NCBI RefSeq assembly: GCF_014334095.1
Contig: NZ_CP060495.1
Location: 2,728,501 to 2,792,500, forward strand
DNA: 64,000 bases
Source: Novosphingopyxis iocasae
GTDB lineage: Bacteria; Pseudomonadota; Alphaproteobacteria; Sphingomonadales; Sphingomonadaceae
Reading direction: 5' to 3'
How positions within the stretch are numbered: the first letter of the stretch is position 1; each line of letters starts with the position of its first letter. Position numbers and translations under genes: made by a program. This document shows, in pieces, positions 16,600 to 24,486 of this stretch. The notes under the pieces are model-generated. The model searched no databases, had not been told where the DNA came from, and saw nothing but the letters and a program-made list of their open reading frames with translations.

Positions 16600-16909
16600 A
16601 TGGCCAACCCGCGATCCCTTCAGGGCCGTGCGCGAAAGCTGTTTGGCCTACCGGAAGACACGCTGGTCTATCCTGCGCTTGATTGTGCAGGGGGGCGCGT
16701 CTCGACGATCATACAGGCAGGCAAACGCAACCCCCGCTTGAATGGCGATGTCTCACTTTTTCGAATTTCAGCAGATCAGGGCCGTGCTGGACCTGCCCTA
16801 CCTTGAAAAAATCGACGTGGCCGTGCCTACCAATCTGAAATGCGGAAATTGCTCTGAAGATGCTGTCGAGCGACTGCACGAGCTCGGCGGGAAATCACCG
16901 CAGGGATAG
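16600..16909 (+). pseudogene. Decayed C-terminal end of a persulfide dioxygenase
   Basis: From the ATG at 16600 the first frame reads like the end of an ETHE1-type dioxygenase (SLQGRARKLFGLPEDTLVYP, then NPRLNGDVSLF). A frameshift near 16755-16770, beside a T run, moves the homology to another frame (IRAVLDLPYLEKIDVAVPTN, then LKCGNC), which ends at a TAG at 16907-16909. The N-terminal half, with most metal ligands, is absent. It looks like a remnant of a second enzyme next to the intact MBL-rhodanese gene. Confidence 0.75.
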
Positions 16910-17267
16910 GTTGGATTGCCTTGGCCACCGCGGAGCCATGTGCGGGCTATTGCGCGCTATCCGCATTCCCAATCATTTGAACGAACCGGGGAGGCTATCA
17001 TCAGAACCACATCGGGATGACAATCGAATTGGAGTCCTTCGGGATTGGGGAGCTTTTTTGAACCTGTCGCAATTAAGACCGCTTTTTTTCGCTCGATTCC
17101 GAAAATGCTTACCCTCGAACATTGCCAAGGCGCATTTGTCTGTAGGACGTTGCGCGCAGAAGATCGTCTGAACCCTCATTGTCCGGTCGCGCTTTATAGA
17201 TCCCCGCAAAGTTTCGCTATCGCAGTAAAAGGAGCCAATCCGAGTGTCGTTCTCTCAGAACCTCGGA
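16910..17267. other. Gene-free stretch after the dioxygenase remnant
   Basis: Only short frames without recognisable products or ribosome sites. Base composition is more AT-rich than the flanks. It may be further degraded sequence from the same insertion or deletion event; I see no terminal repeats. Confidence 0.4.
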
Positions 17268-17687
17268 TTACATAAATGCTTTCATGAGAGTTGGCTCGAA
17301 ATAGCCCCAGGCGGCCGCGATGAAGCTCATCACGGTTGCAACCAGGAGCAAAATTATCTGACGGTTCTTGAGCCATTTAACTGCGGCCCGGGAGTGGCAA
17401 TGACTCGTGTGCCGATGTTTGCGCAGAACAATGAGCCAACTAGCCGCCACCGCAATCATCGAAAATGCGGTCATTGGCCAATGGAGCGAACCCAGAGGCG
17501 CCAAAACACTGCTCAGGCTCGCACTCAGCCCGGCGGCAACCAGCACCATCGGTAGAATGCAGCAAGAGCAAGCTGCCAAAACAGCAGCCGAACTGCTTAT
17601 GACGCTCACAACGGTCGTCTTGCCGTCGTGCAAAGGTAGTGGTTCGACAGCATGAGTCGGTTCGGCCATCAAGCGACTAGCAACCAC
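17268..17687 (-). CDS. MerT-like small membrane transporter
   Basis: 139 aa from a GTG at 17687 (AAGGG 6 nt upstream); an ATG at 17669 is the alternative. Three to four membrane helices. The first has ACSCCILPMVLVAAGLSAS (about 39-57), close to the vicinal-Cys helix of mercuric transporters (CCxGPxxLVxLG). The C-terminus is YFEPTLMKAF. No merP, merA or merR lies nearby, so it is an orphan and may carry another thiophilic metal. Confidence 0.68.
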   Translation of the reverse strand: MVASRLMAEPTHAVEPLPLHDGKTTVVSVISSSAAVLAACSCCILPMVLVAAGLSASLSSVLAPLGSLHWPMTAFSMIAVAASWLIVLRKHRHTSHCHSRAAVKWLKNRQIILLLVATVMSFIAAAWGYFEPTLMKAFM

Positions 17688-18221
17688 GAACGGCCCTTAC
17701 CCATATGAAGTCTTCAAATAGGTCTGCCATAGTACTCGTTCGAACAGAGGCTTCACACGCGAGGGTTCATTGTATTTCGCCGATGTGGCATAGCCCTCCA
17801 CCAATTGAAGGTCGAGGTCAATTGCGTCACACTGACAGCTCCTCAACCCCGTTACGCAGCTGAGGTGTCCAAGCTCGGCGGACGCCGCAGTCCTTTGACC
17901 AACATAGCCGCGCTCAACAGCTATTGTACCTGAAAGACGGAACCCCGCGCCAGGGTTGGGTGAAGCGCGGGGTTCCTGAACGGCCCCGGGACACCTGCGA
18001 TCCGCAGGGTTCAGGGGGAGGTGGGGCCGCCATTCGATTAACGAGGAGAAAACCGATCGGGACCGGATTTGGTTTTACCGTACACCTAATCGCTTACGCT
18101 TCTTGCCAATCTATATATCGAACAGATAGATCCACTCGCAGGTGTGGCGACGCGCTCAAATTCTAGCATGAGCATGCTATATTCACGCCGACATGCAATT
18201 GCTGGCAACCTGTTCGCGCAA
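17688..18221. other. Intergenic stretch holding structured repeat copy 2
   Basis: No gene is supported. The clear content is the multi-hairpin element at 17936-18031. The sequence around it is AT-richer and contains no convincing promoter. Confidence 0.5.
17936..18031. repeat. Structured multi-hairpin element, copy 2
   Basis: It aligns with 1850-1951 along its whole length. Hairpin I, GGAACCCCGCG (17939-17949) with CGCGGGGTTCC (17966-17976), is identical in the arms while the loop differs in sequence and length. Stem II keeps CGGCCCC/GGGGCCG, and hairpin III keeps CCTGCG/CGCAGG. Stems are preserved while loops drift, which argues for selection on structure. Confidence 0.75.
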
Positions 18222-18884
18222 TTAGTCGATCGGTTCTTGGATCACACGCAAATACGGTTTCTTTTCGTCCCAGCCATCGGGATATTTGGCTTTCGCATCT
18301 TCGTCCGACAAGGAAGGCGGAATAATCACATCATCACCCTTCTGCCAATTGACCGGCGTCGCTACACCCTTGCGTTCGGTGAGTTGCACCGAATCAAGCA
18401 GCCGGAGCACTTCATCGAAATTCCGCCCGCTGCTCATCGGATAAAGCAGCACGGCGCGAATTTTCTTGTCTGGCCCGATGATATAGACAGCGCGGACGGT
18501 GGCGTTATCGGCTGCGGTTCGCCTCTCCGCATTACCCGCTTCGTCGGCCGGCAGCATATTATAAAGCTTGGCGACCTGTAGGTCGCTGTCGCCGACCACG
18601 GGATAGTCGACCTTATTTCCACTCACCTCCTCGATATCGGGAAGCCAATCGCGATTATCCTGGCTGCTGTCGACCGAAAGGCCAATAATCTTGGTGTTGC
18701 GTTTGGCAAATTCCTCGCCAAGCCCGGCCATATAACCAAGCTCGGTCGTGCAAACCGGTGTAAATGCCTTGGGATGGGAAAAGAGGATTGCCCAGCTGTC
18801 ACCCATCCAATCATGGAAGTGAATGTTTCCTTGTGTGGTCTGGGCTGTGAAATCGGGGGCTGTCGAGCCAATTGAAAGGGTCAT
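18222..18884 (-). CDS. 1-Cys peroxiredoxin (Prx6 type)
   Basis: 220 aa. It reduces peroxides in the cytoplasm. The peroxidatic Cys45 lies in the FTPVCTTELG motif (41-50), with Thr42 as partner. The C-terminal part (QKGDDVIIPPSLSDEDAKAKYPDGW) is the long extension typical of Prx6, and no resolving Cys is present. Length is normal. It is monocistronic on the minus strand. Fit with metal-induced oxidative stress is inferred. Confidence 0.93.
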   Translation of the reverse strand: MTLSIGSTAPDFTAQTTQGNIHFHDWMGDSWAILFSHPKAFTPVCTTELGYMAGLGEEFAKRNTKIIGLSVDSSQDNRDWLPDIEEVSGNKVDYPVVGDSDLQVAKLYNMLPADEAGNAERRTAADNATVRAVYIIGPDKKIRAVLLYPMSSGRNFDEVLRLLDSVQLTERKGVATPVNWQKGDDVIIPPSLSDEDAKAKYPDGWDEKKPYLRVIQEPID

Positions 18885-19020
18885 GTAAAATACTCCTACT
18901 TATTTTGTGGGTACTCAGGGCACATTTCTAGCGATGCTCTGAGAAGAATGCGGGTCCGACCTCGTCTTCATCCTGTTCCTAAAGGAAGAGCGCCAGATCC
19001 GCTTTGCTCGGGTCAACCGG

Positions 19021-21606
19021 TCATACGACAAACCGATCCCAGCCCGCATAATGCTCACCGCTTCGCTTACCGCGAGGCAGGCTCAGTCCGATCAAGAGCA
19101 GTCCGACCCCAACCGAGGCCACCGTTACGGCAGCCGAAGCCCCTGCAAGCATGAAGGGCGCTGCGACCAGCCAGGCACCGAATGCAGCGTTGATGAAGCG
19201 CAGGGCGCGCGCGACTTCCGCGGTCGCGATGATTGCCACCGTAATCACCAAAGCACCCACCACGTGATCGCTGTTGGCCATCGCCCCCTCGCTGCCAAGC
19301 GTTATCCTTGTCAGCATCAGCCACGCTCCCAGAGCCGTGCTGGCCACCAGGGTCCACGGGAAGGTCACGCCGCGCACCGTGTTCGTCCAGATCGAACGCG
19401 CGTCGGTCATATAGTCGGTATCGTCGATTTCACCGTTTGACACTGCGCCGCCCTTGAAGAAGGTACGAACGAGTGACTTGCCTTCCTTTTTCGACCAGTA
19501 GAGATACTGTCCCATGGCGATGACTTCATCGAGCGAGAACGGGATCATGATGAGCATCGCAAGCGCAGCAATCAGAGCCGGCGTACTCCACGTCCCGATC
19601 ATTATCGGCTGAATGATCACGAAATAGATACTGACCACACCGAGCGGAATGACCAGAATGCCGAAGAAGGTAACCATCCACGGCATCGTGCGCCAGCGCG
19701 TGCGGGTTCCCATGACCGCCATTAGGATCTCGAGCACATAGCTGACCGCCCCTAGTCCGGCATCCGGGATCGGCCAGGCCTTGGATACATCCGACGTGAT
19801 GATTTCCTCGGTGCCGTTCTTGGGATCGCCAAGCGATCCGGAGAAAAACGGCTCCCACGCCACATCGATATGGCCAAGCTGGTAGGAGGTAAGCATGCGC
19901 GATATCAGAAGGCCGATGATGCCCATCGCAACAATCGGGAATCGCTGGGCATCGGTCGAGGGACTGTAGGTCCACCCGGGCGGGATGGACTTCTTGTCCA
20001 TCATCCCTTCCATGCTCATGCCGGGCATCATTGGCACCAGCACCGAGAATGCGATCGCCAATGTACCGACAAGCATATTGGTCAGATATTGGGCCGCGCT
20101 CGGACTCCAGAAGAACAAGGGCGCGAAAAGCAGCCAGATGCCGACAAAGGCCGTCGCCCACTGCCCCAACCAGGCGGTGCGCTTCGAAAGCGACATCGCG
20201 CCGAAGATCATCAATGCGATCCCGCTCAGCATATCGCTCAGAGCAAGAGCGTTGGCCCGCCATTCGATCGACGGCAAACCCCGCTCGAGAGTGACCGCTA
20301 CGACCGAAGCACGCGCAGTATCGGCGGATACGACGTCATAAACACCAGGACTTGCAGCAAGCCAGAGGCCGAGTCCGATGACAGCAAACTGCGTCCAGCG
20401 GGTACCGCGCTGGGGTCCGTCCATATGCTGCATATCGCCGTCCATATTGTTCATGTCGCCGTCCATCTGGTGCCCATCATGCGCTATATCGGTGTCTTGC
20501 GATTGAGGTCGCGCCGGTTCGGTCTTCGCTGCATCCGAACTCTTTGGATGCCAGGCCACGCGGGACGTGTTCAGCTTGTTCGTTTCGTACCAGTCCTGCG
20601 GGTCGGCTTGCAACGCGTCGATGATGGTCGGAAGCGTTTCGCGGAGCGAGTGCTCTGGTTCCCACCCCAGCAGTTTCCGGGCGCGGGAGATATCGAGAAT
20701 GTAGTGAGCGTTTGCGTCATCGACCATCCACTGCTTGACGAATCCGTCATGACCGAGGACTTCTTCCTCGATCCACGTGCCCAGTTTCGCCACGCTTTTT
20801 GGAATGCGCACTGTCGTCCATTCCTTGCCGTGGATCTGGCAATGAACGATGTCCTGTATCTCGGCATAGCCCAGCGTTTCGGGCTCGCCGACAAGTATCG
20901 GCATCTCGCCCTCGAGGTCAGTGCGATGAGCGATAGTCTGCTCGACCGCCTTGGTCAGATCGTCAAGATGCAGTGCCGATTGTGCAGCGCACAACATTCC
21001 CGGATACAGATGCGCCGACACGCGATGCTCATAGACACCGGCAATCTGTTCGGCGAGAAAGGCGGAGTGCCCCTCGTCGTCGTAAACCCCCGCAAACCGC
21101 AAGAATACAACCGGAATGTCGCCACGGTTCTCGCGCAGTACCTGTTCCGCATCGACCTTCGATTGAGGGTAAGGCCACGTCGGTCCAAGCGGACTGGATT
21201 CGTCGATACGTACGCCCGGCAGCGGTTTGGGCTCGTGTACAAGCATCGAGCTTGCATAGATGAACTGTTCGACATCGAAGTCCTGCAGTGCCGTAATCAG
21301 CCTGCGCGACCCTTCAACATTGACATTGGTGTACAGCGGGTTTGGCTCGCCCGTGATGTCGAAATAGGCAGCCAGGTGAATGCAAGCTGCAATCGTGTTT
21401 GAATGCGCGGCACGCACATTGGTCAAGGCGTCGACAACCGACGCTTCGTCCGCGAGGTCGATGGCGTATGAGGCTTCTAGTCCGGGAACGTCTTTCGCGA
21501 CCGAGCGATCGAGGCCGATGATGCGGTACTGGTCGCTCAACCGATCAACCAAAGCGCGCCCAATGTATCCGCTTGCACCGGTTATCAGGACGACGCCTCT
21601 AGCCAT
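19021..21606 (-). CDS. NAD-dependent epimerase fused to SPW-repeat membrane protein
   Basis: 861 aa. Residues 1-330 are an extended SDR/epimerase: GASGYIG (10-16) binds NAD and the catalytic pair is in YPQSKVDAE. A His/Met/Asp linker follows (about 375-400; GHQMDGDMNNMDGDMQ). The rest holds about ten membrane helices with SPW-type motifs (GLWLAASPGVYD, GIWLLFAPLFFWSP). The fusion suggests a sugar- or lipid-modifying enzyme tied to the membrane; the real substrate is unknown. The gene is isolated, with the CBS gene 85 nt upstream on the same strand. Confidence 0.85.
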   Translation of the reverse strand: MARGVVLITGASGYIGRALVDRLSDQYRIIGLDRSVAKDVPGLEASYAIDLADEASVVDALTNVRAAHSNTIAACIHLAAYFDITGEPNPLYTNVNVEGSRRLITALQDFDVEQFIYASSMLVHEPKPLPGVRIDESSPLGPTWPYPQSKVDAEQVLRENRGDIPVVFLRFAGVYDDEGHSAFLAEQIAGVYEHRVSAHLYPGMLCAAQSALHLDDLTKAVEQTIAHRTDLEGEMPILVGEPETLGYAEIQDIVHCQIHGKEWTTVRIPKSVAKLGTWIEEEVLGHDGFVKQWMVDDANAHYILDISRARKLLGWEPEHSLRETLPTIIDALQADPQDWYETNKLNTSRVAWHPKSSDAAKTEPARPQSQDTDIAHDGHQMDGDMNNMDGDMQHMDGPQRGTRWTQFAVIGLGLWLAASPGVYDVVSADTARASVVAVTLERGLPSIEWRANALALSDMLSGIALMIFGAMSLSKRTAWLGQWATAFVGIWLLFAPLFFWSPSAAQYLTNMLVGTLAIAFSVLVPMMPGMSMEGMMDKKSIPPGWTYSPSTDAQRFPIVAMGIIGLLISRMLTSYQLGHIDVAWEPFFSGSLGDPKNGTEEIITSDVSKAWPIPDAGLGAVSYVLEILMAVMGTRTRWRTMPWMVTFFGILVIPLGVVSIYFVIIQPIMIGTWSTPALIAALAMLIMIPFSLDEVIAMGQYLYWSKKEGKSLVRTFFKGGAVSNGEIDDTDYMTDARSIWTNTVRGVTFPWTLVASTALGAWLMLTRITLGSEGAMANSDHVVGALVITVAIIATAEVARALRFINAAFGAWLVAAPFMLAGASAAVTVASVGVGLLLIGLSLPRGKRSGEHYAGWDRFVV

Positions 21607-21691
21607 AATCTACTCCATCGCGTTGATCTTGGGATTACTCTTCAAGACAGAACCGTCCTCGCGGGAGGACGGTCCTGCAGCTGCCCTCGGA

Positions 21692-22135
21692 CTAGCAACA
21701 ACCCGATGAGGCCTTTTCCTGAGATGGCTTGGAGATTTCCTCGACGAGTTCTGCGGTCTTTGCATCGGCACCGGACCGTGCAATATCAGCCTGGGAAACC
21801 ATGCCGCAGCAATTCCCTTCGTCATCAATCACGGGAACGCGCCGGACCTGGTTGCTCTCCATCGTGGAGCAACATGCATCTACCTCGGTATCCGGCGTGA
21901 CAGTGACAACCGAACGGGTCATGATGTCCCCCACCGGGGTGTCGGGCGACTTGCCTTCAGCTACGACGCGACAGCAAATGTCCCGATCTGTGACGACACC
22001 CACCAGACCGCCTTGGTCATCAACAACAGGAATCTCTCCGCAGTCGTTTCCCACCATGAGCTTCGCTGCATCCTGTACGCTCGCATCCTTGTCGCAGCAG
22101 GCGGGATCCTTCGTCATAATGTCCTTAACATGCAT
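21692..22135 (-). CDS. CBS-domain protein with cysteine pairs
   Basis: 147 aa, ATG preceded by GGAGTGGAATT. Two CBS motifs form one Bateman module: MHVKDIMTKDP...GEIPVVDDQGGLVGVVTDRDI (1-53) and VGDIMTRSVVTV...VRRVPVIDDEGNCCGMVSQADI (68-115). Such modules bind adenine nucleotides. Unusually there are four vicinal Cys pairs (ACC, ICC, ACC, NCC) plus GCC at the very end, which could bind a metal or sense redox state. It lies upstream of the epimerase-SPW gene and may be co-transcribed. Confidence 0.88.
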   Translation of the reverse strand: MHVKDIMTKDPACCDKDASVQDAAKLMVGNDCGEIPVVDDQGGLVGVVTDRDICCRVVAEGKSPDTPVGDIMTRSVVTVTPDTEVDACCSTMESNQVRRVPVIDDEGNCCGMVSQADIARSGADAKTAELVEEISKPSQEKASSGCC

Positions 22136-22692
22136 AATTCCACTCCTTCATCGGTCGGTCTGTGCAAAAGCATTTCCCGTCAGGGCAGCTTCGCTCAAAT
22201 CATAGAAAATCATAAGGTAACGGTTCCCATCGTTGGAAGGTCAAGCCCCCTCCATGCGACGAATTGGCGAACTCGGTGCCGACCTGGACCGCACAAGGAG
22301 GTCGCGCAGGTGCTGATCTTGGTGCGTCTCTGATGGGTCACGCTTACAGTACGAGCCATCTGCTCCAACCCCTCATATTGGCTGAATGGGAAAAGGTCGG
22401 GAGCTTGGAGAAAAGATCGTTTCAGCGAATGGATATGTTCCACTCAATAGAGCTGACACCGAGATTTGTTGCGAATTAAACTTCGCAAACGGGCAGACCA
22501 CGCCTTGGCAAAAAACTGCAATCGCGAAACTGGCCAAGCTTGAGGTTTTGCGAACAACGACGCAGCACCTTCGGGCCCGCTCCAGGAGTCTTATGTGTCT
22601 CGCCGGTCAAATGTCGGACGCGTCCTCAGCCAATTGCTGGTCCAACCCAAAATGAAGCGAACCATGAGAACAGACCAGCGCCAACTCTGTTT
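22136..22692. other. Gene-free stretch with one inverted repeat
   Basis: Short frames here have no recognisable product. TTGCGAA (22469-22475) and TTCGCAA (22482-22488) form a perfect inverted repeat around TTAAAC, the shape of a dimeric regulator site, but it lies far from either flanking gene. Nothing else stands out. Confidence 0.4.
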
Positions 22693-23151
22693 TTAGCAGA
22701 CCCGCTGGTATCCGAACTTGTGACCGACTTCTTTTGCTAAGGCAGGATTGGCATCGTTGGAAAGATCTTTGAGAATAGGACAATCTGGCCGGTCATCGTT
22801 CGTGCAACCCGCGATAAGATGCTCAAGAGCGTCGATCATGGAAAGAATTTCTGCCGCCTTGGCGCGCAGAGCACCCAAGTGTCCGGCGGCAACCTCCCGG
22901 ACATCCTTGCTGGCTCTTTTCTCGTCGTGCCACAGACCGAGCAATTCGCCGATATCATCTACCGAAAAGCCAAGGTTGCGGGCGCGGCGGATGAACCGCA
23001 GCGTATGTATTTCGGCAGGGCCGTAAAGCCGATAGCCAGCTTCGGTGCGTTCGGCCGCTCCGATCAGACCGATTTTCTCATAATGCCTGATCATCTTGGC
23101 CGACACGCCACTGTCTGCGGCGGCCTCACCAATTGTGTGCAGTTGGCTCAT
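22693..23151 (-). CDS. CueR-like MerR-family copper regulator
   Basis: 152 aa. The N-terminal winged helix (TIGEAAADSGVSAKMIRHYEKIGL) and long dimerisation helix are standard MerR. The C-terminal metal loop is C-T-N-D-D-R-P-D-C-P-I (about 115-125), a C-x7-C arrangement that in CueR binds Cu(I). Its own promoter region has CTTTCC-N7-GGAAAG (23165-23183), and a matching site with a 19-nt spacer drives the divergent Met-rich genes. It probably activates the 23.3-34.7 kb copper block or part of it. Confidence 0.88.
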   Translation of the reverse strand: MSQLHTIGEAAADSGVSAKMIRHYEKIGLIGAAERTEAGYRLYGPAEIHTLRFIRRARNLGFSVDDIGELLGLWHDEKRASKDVREVAAGHLGALRAKAAEILSMIDALEHLIAGCTNDDRPDCPILKDLSNDANPALAKEVGHKFGYQRVC

Positions 23152-23164
23152 GCATGCTGGATAA

Positions 23165-23183
23165 CTTTCCCACGATAGGAAAG
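23165..23183 (-). promoter_or_regulatory. CueR-type operator before the regulator gene
   Basis: CTTTCC (23165-23170) and GGAAAG (23178-23183) are inverted around 7 nt, 14 nt before the regulator's ATG. Likely autoregulation. Confidence 0.6.
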
Positions 23184-23223
23184 CAAACAGCCTGCGCCGA
23201 CAATTTTTATTCTGACGCCCCTC

Positions 23224-23254
23224 TTGACCTTCCCATGATGGGAAGCCCTATCTT
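23224..23254 (+). promoter_or_regulatory. CueR-type promoter with 19-nt spacer
   Basis: TTGACC (-35, 23224-23229) and TATCTT (-10, 23249-23254) are 19 nt apart, the over-long spacer that MerR activators correct. Between them CTTCCC-ATGAT-GGGAAG (23229-23245) is a perfect inverted repeat close to the known CueR consensus. Confidence 0.82.
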
Positions 23255-23322
23255 TTGGGTAATGTTCGATTCGCGGAGAAAGGTTATAAGAAGAAAGCGC
23301 ACTCCCGCGCATTGACGCCGAC

Positions 23323-23445
23323 ATGCCCAGAAGCCGCACCGCCCTGGAAAAAATGCAAGCCAGATATGTGCGGATGACCCAGGCAGGTGACCTGAGCGGC
23401 AAGTTCGCGCGCTTCCAGTTCCTGCGCATGACGACGCAAAGCTGA
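23323..23445 (+). CDS. Possible 40-aa protein behind the CueR promoter
   Basis: The frame encodes a basic 40-aa peptide containing MQARYVRMTQAGDLSGKFAR, ending RMTTQS. No ribosome site is visible before the ATG. It is the first frame after the CueR-type promoter. It could be a real small protein, a remnant or chance; codon use looks coding-like. I do not recognise it. Confidence 0.4.
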   Translation: MPRSRTALEKMQARYVRMTQAGDLSGKFARFQFLRMTTQS

Positions 23446-23475
23446 ACTTATCGGAACAATGAAAGGAACTTTTTT

Positions 23476-23817
23476 ATTAATAGTTTTAAATTAGCGGCGC
23501 TCGGAGCCTTGGCGACCGCCGGTCTCGCAACAGCTGCGGCCGCGCAATCCCAAGTCGATCATCAGCCCGCTCCACAAGAGAGCTCGCAAGGCCAAGAGAG
23601 CAGCCACGAGCATGGTGCAATGCAGGGCGAAATGTCGGACATGGATGGTGACATGTCCGGGATGATGGCGATGATGAACAACCCCGAGATGCGCGCTGAA
23701 ATGATGGCGATGATGAACGATCCGGAAATGCGCGCTCAAATGATGGACATGATGCGCAACTGCAATGAAATGATGAAGATGAAACAGGAACAGATGTCGA
23801 ATGAAGAGGCAGGGTAA
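23476..23817 (+). CDS. Exported Met-rich copper-binding protein, probable ATT start
   Basis: 113 aa if started at ATT 23476, which has AGGA (23464-23467) 8 nt upstream and yields a proper signal peptide (charged N-end with Lys, then LAALGALATAGLATAAAA). No ATG is available; the other option, TTG at 23509, has no spaced ribosome site and removes the charged end. The mature protein is dominated by Met (MDGDMSGMMAMMNNPEMRAEMM and similar repeats), expected to bind Cu(I)/Ag(I) in the periplasm. It follows the CueR-type promoter. Confidence 0.72.
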   Translation: MNSFKLAALGALATAGLATAAAAQSQVDHQPAPQESSQGQESSHEHGAMQGEMSDMDGDMSGMMAMMNNPEMRAEMMAMMNDPEMRAQMMDMMRNCNEMMKMKQEQMSNEEAG

Positions 23818-24011
23818 TCCTGAGCACCACACGTCAATTTGCCAGATTGTCTTCGCCTAAGCCTGCCCCCTCCCTGCGGGGCAGGCACCATCCGAACAAT
23901 GATCGGTGAATCCTGCTGATCTCATGTCCCATGCAAGCGGACCGTATTTATGATTTCTACCACAACAGATCCCGAAGGCTTGTCGAGGCTCGGCTGCGCC
24001 CGTAGAGTTAG

Positions 24012-24371
24012 ATGATGCAGTTACTGCGCTCTCTTGGAATTTTTCTGATTGCTTGCGGACTCTTTGTCCAGTCGGCCGCTCATGCCTCGGCGGTGCCGCA
24101 AGCACCGGCGGGAAGCGAGGCGGCGTGTAACGAGATGCGCATGGAGACTGGTGCTACGACCGCTTCGGAAGACCAACCCGGACCGTGCAAAAATCTTCGC
24201 CTGGATTGCCTTGTGGTCCTCGGTTGTATCGCTCCACTGGCCATGATCACAGCCCCATCAGGCGAACGTACGAAAATTGCTGTGCGTTCGTTGTTCACCC
24301 CATTTGCCGCATATTCTCCGGCTCTCGTTGATCAAGGACCCGAGCCGCCGCCCCCGCAAGAGCAATTCTGA
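24012..24371 (+). CDS. Small exported protein ahead of the Cus operon
   Basis: 119 aa with a signal peptide (1-26). Four cysteines remain in the mature part (EAACNEM, GPCKNL, LDCLVVLGC) and the end is Pro-rich (PEPPPPQEQF). One weakly hydrophobic segment near 70-80. It resembles the small leader proteins that precede Cus- or Czc-type efflux operons, but I cannot name the family. It lies 115 nt before the outer-membrane factor gene. Confidence 0.6.
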   Translation: MMQLLRSLGIFLIACGLFVQSAAHASAVPQAPAGSEAACNEMRMETGATTASEDQPGPCKNLRLDCLVVLGCIAPLAMITAPSGERTKIAVRSLFTPFAAYSPALVDQGPEPPPPQEQF

Positions 24372-24486
24372 GTATTGCCAGGGACTGCCCTGCATACTGA
24401 AGCTGAACGAATTTTCCGTCGCGCCTAGCGATGGTCGTTTGTTCCGTCCGCGCTTATATCGCGCGCTCTAGCGGAATCTAGAAATC

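Noticed and set aside
19870-21402. 510-codon plus-strand frame
   Set aside because: Antisense to the epimerase-SPW fusion, with no recognisable domain.
22386-22655. Possible 89-codon gene between the CBS and CueR-like genes
   Set aside because: No recognisable product, poor start, and an inverted repeat lies inside it; treated as intergenic.
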